From contig JAKSZU010000018.1 in assembly GCA_026018925.1 (NCBI GenBank), positions 29,574,452 to 29,638,451 of the forward strand: a stretch of 64,000 nucleotides of DNA, in the 5' to 3' direction. Every line of letters begins with the position of its first letter. Position 1 is the first letter of the stretch. This DNA is from Tupaia tana (taxonomy: Eukaryota; Chordata; Mammalia; Scandentia; Tupaiidae). A model generated the notes under the pieces. The model saw nothing but the letters and a program-made list of their open reading frames with translations. It searched no databases and had not been told where the DNA came from. The translations under genes were made by a program, and so were the position numbers. Positions 58,857 to 64,000 of this stretch are shown one piece after another.

Positions 58857-59296
58857 TTGAATAAACTTGCATCTAATTGCAAGTTAGGCAAAGAAGAAAT
58901 TCACAAGTCTATCAGAAAGAATACCTTGCTACCAGAAAGAATACCTTTCAAAGGGTAGATAAGTCAGTAAGTAAGAAAACTTAAAAACCACACAATTTGG
59001 GCATTGGGACATAGGCAAAAGGCAAGCAATTCTTATCTTCACTTTCTAATGTCCTGGGAAGCACTTGACAGAACAGTTCAAAGAAATTCCTAGAAGATGC
59101 CTAGCCATCAAAAGCTGGTAAAGAACAGAGGGATTCTACATTCTTTACTGTGCTCTGTCGTCATGACTGGATGAATTCCACAACCAAGTGGCACTGTGGT
59201 GCATGCAGAGGGGGAACTCTAATCATTGTAACCACAGTTATATTCCTCTAGATCTAAGTAGGTGCCTCTGCCTAGCAGAGATGCACTTTAAAAAAT
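58854..59296. other. RSPRY1 intron, unassigned
   Basis: Single-copy. Confidence 0.4.
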
Positions 59297-59305
59297 CCTT
59301 TGAGG

Positions 59306-59596
59306 GACCAGCAGATGGAGTAATGGCTATGTTGATAGACTCCCATGTAGTTGACCGCGGTTTGTGTCCCGGACCCGGTGGCTTAAACTCAGGCCAGGCA
59401 TGTATGCATGTGTGTCCAAGATCCCAAGAAGAGAATGGAGGAGAAGGGATTGTGGCATGGCCATTCCCCCTGGGGGAGTGATTTCTTGCTTTCTGTCTTT
59501 CTGTCGCTGTCTGTCTTTCTGGTGAGCGTACGTGCCCTATAGCAAAAACCTCTCCCCACAAAAATATAAATAAATTAAATTAAATTAAAAAATTAA
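59306..59596 (+). repeat. SINE-A with TSD
   Basis: GGACCAGCAGATGGAGTAATGG head. TCCTTTGAGG / TTCCTTTGAGG flanks. Confidence 0.93.
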
Positions 59597-59605
59597 AATT
59601 CCTTT

Positions 59606-59860
59606 GAGGGCCAGCTCCATGGTGCAGTAACACGCTGTTCAAGTGAGAATGGATTCCACATGGCGACTGTGGTTTAGATCTTTGCCCTGGTCAACCTGAA
59701 ACACATGAGCATGCCCATGAGTGCGTAGGACCTAATGGGCTGAAGGACTGGGAGAAGGGGATTGTGGAATGACCAGATCTTGAGGAAGGTGCTCATATCT
59801 ATCTCTCTCATGTGTGTGCATATGTTTCTAAATAAAGAAAACTCTATTCTGACTTAAAAA
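59606..59860 (+). repeat. SINE-D with TSD
   Basis: GGGCCAGCTCCATGGTGCAG head. AATTCCTTTG flanks. TAAATAAAGAAAAC near the end. Confidence 0.75.
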
Positions 59861-61039
59861 AAATTCCTTTGGGCTTACATCTCAAAGGGAAATCTAGATT
59901 ACTAGATCCTCTTTCTGCTTAAAATCAACCCCAATTAGAAGTAACTTTGGTTTCCACTAACTGGGACAGATAAATGAGAAGAGTAGCTAGCTTGGTATTT
60001 GGGGTGATCATTTTGTGCCATGGCCCATATGGCTAAATGAATGTGTGCCTGAGTGGTGGAGGCTGTGGATTTGAAGATAAACATAGAAATAAACACACAA
60101 AGATATAAAAGTGAAGAAAAGCGAGGATCAGGTAGGCCCAACCTCTCTGATGGAGGTAGCTGTGGCCCTGAATTGGTCCCAGGTTTATTTTAAAGGGCAG
60201 AAAATAGGGAGAGGGGAAATGGAATGTAAAGCCAGTTGTTTTCAGATGTTTATTGGCTGAAGATGTGAAGACACATGGTGCCATGTAGTTCTATGTAAAT
60301 TTAAAAAAAAAATCTTTTGGGCAAATTCTGATTAAACACATGTGACTTCCTTTAGACATGCTGCTCAGCAGTCTTGATAACAACAGGCAGCTATAGTATT
60401 CACATGTTAATTGCACTCACTGCCCTGCAAATGACTTCTCACAGAACTACGTTTCTGTATATGTCTAAAGGTCACAATGTTTGCTCAGATTGGCAGTTCT
60501 CCACAATTTTGAACTGCCTGTTTTCTAGTTATGAATTATTTTAGTAATGGAGATACTACTAAAATCAAGCAATGAGTTTATCCATAGCTTGTCATTCAGG
60601 GAATAGTTTGAGACCCTTCCCCATGTAGTGGACACTCCTTTTTTCTGCTGTATGGCAATTCAACCTCTTTCTGCTATAGGGAATGTAATGAAGATAGTGT
60701 CTTCTTGCTTCCTGCTCTGGAAGTGGTGGGGTAAGATATGACACAGACATGGCCAACTGGACCCTCCCATCAGAAACTCACTGTGATGCAAGTGACCCCA
60801 CACTGAGAGATGGTTGGAACTGATTCGCCACAGCAGTGTTGGCTACATCCTGGCCAGATCATTCTCCTAAACACTGGCTGTTGTATTTCCTGTCTCTTGG
60901 CTCTATCAATACCTTAAGCCTGTCTAGTTCCCAAACCTCTCAGGAGCCTGTGAGAACCTGACAGGCTTCCAAGTCATTCCTTTTCTGTTGGAGATAGCCA
61001 TAGTAGTCAGTCATTTTCTCCAAGGCAGGATGCTGCATC
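59861..61039. other. RSPRY1 intron, unassigned
   Basis: Largest SINE-free block in this intron. Parts at 60600-60990 may be an old LTR, but I cannot name it. Confidence 0.4.
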
Positions 61040-61128
61040 AGGGGAAGGAGCAAGGCCTGACCATGACTTAAGATCTTCTCCAGCAGTGACTTTGGACAAG
61101 TTTCCTAATTTCTCTGGCTCTCATTTTA
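61040..61128 (+). repeat. MIR, left part
   Basis: GTGACTTTGGACAAGTTTCC and TAATTTCTCTGGCTCTCATTT; continues at 62076. Confidence 0.75.
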
Positions 61129-61129
61129 T

Positions 61130-61615
61130 TGTTATTATTACAATTACTTAATTTTGTCAGAGGGCACATATGTGCGTGTGCATGTGCAAGAGACAGAGAG
61201 AGAGACACATACACAGAAAAAGAGGGAGAAGAATGCATCCCTCCACTAGGGCGTGGTCAGACTGTAATCACTTCTCTATTTCTTCATCCTGTCAGGATTC
61301 TGGACAGGTGTATACATGTACCTAGGTTTTTCAAATCAGCAGGTCTGGAATTTGAACTGCATGGTCAGCCATGTCAGATCCAGGTCCCTTAACTATTTTT
61401 TTTTTAATACATGTATTTATTTATTTAATTTTATTTATTCATTTATTTTAATTTGACCAGAGAGAGACAGTGGGGAGCAGGGAGTGAGAAATGAAACCAC
61501 CCTCCAGGACTCGAACTGTGGTTGGCCATGTGGGAGTGTCCAGCGCCTTAACCACCATGCTACCCGCTGGTCTCAGGTCCCTTAACTATTAAGACCACAG
61601 GACCAGCCCTATTAT
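61130..61615 (-). repeat. SINE-C/D split by SINE-B
   Basis: Left 61130-61397, right 61591-61615 (AAGACCACAGGACCAGCCC). Confidence 0.8.
61398..61573 (-). repeat. SINE-B with perfect 17-bp TSD, nested
   Basis: CAGGTCCCTTAACTATT at 61381-61397 and 61574-61590. Confidence 0.95.
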
Positions 61616-61638
61616 ATTTTTTAAAGTTTATATTTATT

Positions 61639-61890
61639 TTGGGGTAGTAAGTGGCACAAAGGTTAAAGCACTGGGTCCCACATGGCTGGCTATGTAGCCT
61701 GAGTCTGGCCAGTGGTTTGAGAATTATGTTGTATGTGTGTGCATAGCCAAAATCCCAAGAGAAGACTGGAGGACAAGGGGTTGTGATATGGCCACCCTCC
61801 CTCGGGGGTGAATTCTCTCTTTCTCTGTCTCCCACTCTGTTTTGCTGTCTCTCTGGTAAGAGCATAAGCCCTACAGAAAAAAAAAATCTT
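61639..61890 (+). repeat. SINE-C
   Basis: GGGTAGTAAGTGGCACAAAGG to GCATAAGCCCTACAG plus A tail. Confidence 0.82.
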
Positions 61891-61892
61891 TC

Positions 61893-62075
61893 TTTTATAA
61901 GCGAGAGAGTCAGAGACAAAGAGATAGCACCCCTAACTGGATCTTAAAGCCACAATCCACCCCCAGTGTATCCAGCATACTAGGGAGGTACCCAAATATG
62001 AATCTGAAAACTTCCCATGTAGGTCAGCCTCATAGAGTGTCACATTTTACTGCTATACCACTGTCTATCCATAAT
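61893..62075 (-). repeat. SINE-D
   Basis: ATAGCACCCCTAACTGGATC, AAAACTTCCCATGTAGGTC and TCACATTTTACTGCTATACC. Confidence 0.72.
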
Positions 62076-62170
62076 TTTCCTCATCTTTAAATGGGAGGAT
62101 AATTATCTTTCTAAGCTCTTGGAAAGATCACAGATGAAAGGCCTGTCACATGATAGATGCTCATGAAAAC
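62076..62170 (+). repeat. MIR, right part
   Basis: TTTCCTCATCTTTAAATGGG and GCCTGTCACATGATAGATGC continue the MIR broken at 61128. Confidence 0.75.
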
Positions 62171-62599
62171 ACAAAAGATATTTTAGATAAGTCAAAGTAT
62201 ACCCTTGGAGACTTGTTCCTGCTAATTCTCTATAAAAATATAAAACACAACAAAACTGCTCTGTAGGTGACCTGAATAAGAACTATCCTGAAGCTTTTCA
62301 TTTTAATGATCTATCTCTGAACACTTTGATCATCCCTCTGAAACTGAAACCCAAGGAGTAAGAGTATAAATAAGAGAGACTGGAGAGACTTCAAATCTTT
62401 TGAAACTGGGAGTCTCCTAAGAATGACTTATTCCATAAAACCACACCCTGTCTGTACAGGCAGAAAGATCTAGAATCATCATAACAATGTCTAATTGAAG
62501 CAAAGTTGTAAATATGACATCATTAAAATACTACTATTCAGAAAAAGACATCAGATTTCATCAGGGAATCAATTAATACTTGGATCAGAAAAAAATATT
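62171..62599. other. RSPRY1 intron, unassigned
   Basis: AT-rich, single-copy. Confidence 0.4.
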
Positions 62600-62829
62600 T
62601 TTTATATTTCATGATATGCACAAGTATGTATGGGAGAAAAGTACCTTTCATGGGGGCTTGGTCATGCTGCAAATGCCTTCTTCTAGTCCTCTACCCTGCC
62701 TGGATCTTGGGTAAGCACACATGCACCTGGTGTCTTTCAGGGTGACCAGCCAGGAACTCAAATCACAGTCAGTATGTGGTTTCCAGCTCTGTAGTCTGGG
62801 TTGCTACCAACTGCACCACAGAGGCTGGG

Positions 62830-62837
<8 letters not shown>
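62600..62837 (-). repeat. SINE-C/D, old
   Basis: GGATCTTGGGTAAGCACACATG and ACTGCACCACAGAGGCTGGG. Confidence 0.7.
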
Positions 62838-62868
<31 letters not shown>

Positions 62869-63118
62869 AGAGGTTTTTGCTATAGGGCGCGTGTGCTCGC
62901 CAGACAGACAGAGAGAGACAGAGAGATAGAAAGCAAGAAATCACCCCCCAGGGGGGATGGCCACGCCGCAATCCCTTCTCCTCCATTCTCCTCTCGGGAT
63001 CTTGGGCATGCACGCACTCGCGCCCGGCGTGAGTTTAAGCCACCGGGTCCAGGACTCGAACCACGGTCGACTATGTGGGAGTCTAGTGACATAGCCATTA
63101 CGCTAACTGCTGGTCCCT
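62838..63118 (-). repeat. young SINE-A with 17-bp TSD
   Basis: GAGGCTGGGCTTTTTTT at 62821-62837 and 63119-63135. Very close to the window consensus. Intact B box (reverse of GGACTCGAACC). Confidence 0.96.
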
Positions 63119-63128
63119 GAGGCTGGGC

Positions 63129-63200
63129 TTTTTTTGAGAGACAAGGTCTTGCTATGTTGCCTCAAACTCCTGAGTAACTGGGATTACAGATGCCCAGCTT
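63129..63200 (-). repeat. 7SL-derived (Alu-monomer-like) fragment
   Basis: GAGACAAGGTCTTGCTATG, CTCAAACTCCTGAGTAACTG and GGATTACAGATGCCCAGC, a monomer with its middle missing. Confidence 0.85.
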
Positions 63201-63303
63201 GTTTGTTTGATTTTAAAGAAAGAAACCAATGGTCTAACAATGTAAAGGGTAGGAAAATAGTATTTTAAGCCTCTTACCTTGAGGAGTCAAATATCTGGAA
63301 CTA

Positions 63304-63379
63304 TTAGGTCATTGGGAAAGTCATGATGCATTTTTTGCATAGAAAAACAAAAATAGTCATGACTTTTCCAATGACCTAC
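63304..63379. mobile_element. mariner-like MITE copy 2
   Basis: 76 bp between TA dinucleotides. TTAGGTCATTGGGAAAGTCA and reversed GTAGGTCATTGGAAAAGTCA are the inverted ends. Confidence 0.82.
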
Positions 63380-64000
63380 TATATGGCAGAAATTAGTTTA
63401 ACTAAGATAAAATGATTCAGCTTCTCTGGCTGTTAAAAAAAAAAAAAAAAAGTATAACATACAGTGTCAGGCTTACTCTTAGACCTGCAGTGTGTTTGCT
63501 CCCAAATTAGGAGAGACAAATATATGAAACATCTAGAAAAATTTTTCACTTCCAACTGAGACTAGCTAATTTTCTGAGATCCTCCCATTTTTGAATACAG
63601 AGAAAACTGCTATGACATAGGAAGAGGAATGGCATCTAGTCCTGATTTCTGTATTTCCTACTCATTTTCAATTTTCTCATCTATGAGCTGGAAGTTGTAA
63701 CAGTAAAAACTATTATGGGAATCAGATGGCAGGCTCTAAAATGACAGTGCTCTAGAAATTAGGATTTTTTTTTTTCATGTCTGAAGGACTTCATTTATGT
63801 CAAGCTCTGGAAATAAGGAATTTTTTTTAAATGTCTGAAGGACTTCATTTGGGTCAGGCAGTCAGTCTAACTGATAGTACCTGCTTTAAATCGGTATTCA
63901 CCGGGATAGATGTCAGCATGAGGACCCTGTTGGAGGTGCCTGTCTTTCTCTCCCTCTGCTTCCCTTCTCTTCTCTCTTGCTCATGAAGAAAGATCAGTCA
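63380..64000. other. RSPRY1 intron, unassigned
   Basis: Contains a close direct repeat: TGTCTGAAGGACTTCATTT at about 63779 and again at about 63832. No exon recognised. Confidence 0.45.

Noticed and set aside
63271-63288. CAG..GTAAG pair that might bound a tiny RSPRY1 exon on the minus strand
   Set aside because: The enclosed peptide does not match the expected RSPRY1 segment ending SKFLNH.

Overview
The window is nuclear DNA from a placental mammal. It has small exons with GT..AG introns, a CpG-island promoter, ancient mammal-wide repeats (MIR, L2, Tigger/MER2-like, MLT1-like) and very dense young tRNA-derived SINEs. Three genes can be recognised by family knowledge and all splice consistently: PLLP (plasmolipin, + strand, exons 2-4), ARL2BP (BART, - strand, all six coding exons) and RSPRY1 (- strand, last five coding exons). 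This matches the order RSPRY1-ARL2BP-PLLP on human chromosome 16q, seen in reverse. No dimeric Alu is present. Only two short 7SL-RNA-derived monomer-like fragments are seen beside dozens of tRNA-derived SINEs, so a monkey, ape or lemur is unlikely. A non-primate member of Euarchontoglires, perhaps a colugo, is my guess, held with low confidence.

Layout. 1-24738 has no recognised exon and is most likely PLLP intron 1 (exon 1 lies upstream of the window). It holds SINEs, MIR, a MER2-like transposon, an MLT1-like LTR fragment and several GC-rich single-copy blocks. 24739-28235 carries PLLP exons 2-4 and its 3' UTR with an AATAAA signal. 28240-32030 is a SINE-filled gap between convergent genes. 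32110-39907 is ARL2BP, with a CpG-island promoter at about 39700-40400. 40400-45770 is intergenic, with SINEs, a hAT element nested in a SINE, and an L2 fragment. 45770-56938 is the 3' half of RSPRY1. 56939-64000 is most likely an RSPRY1 intron, since no further exon was found.

The three genes are not a functional operon. PLLP is a four-helix MARVEL/MAL-family membrane protein of myelin and epithelia. ARL2BP binds the small GTPase ARL2. RSPRY1 is a SPRY and RING protein. They are linked only by conserved order. No viral, CRISPR or prokaryotic system is present. The most interesting material is the repeat landscape: one large tRNA-SINE superfamily with long (A), short (B) and older (C) forms, a second more diverged SINE family (D), many perfect target-site duplications, nested insertions that give a relative chronology, a hAT element younger than a SINE, and two copies of a short mariner-like MITE.

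Labels SINE-A, -B, -C and -D are mine, for use within this window only. SINE-A is about 260 bp with head CAGCAGTTAGCGTAATGG and tail CCCTATAGCAAAAACCTCTC. SINE-B has the same type of head but a short body ending in GGTCAAATTAAAT. SINE-C is older and long-bodied. SINE-D has a different body.
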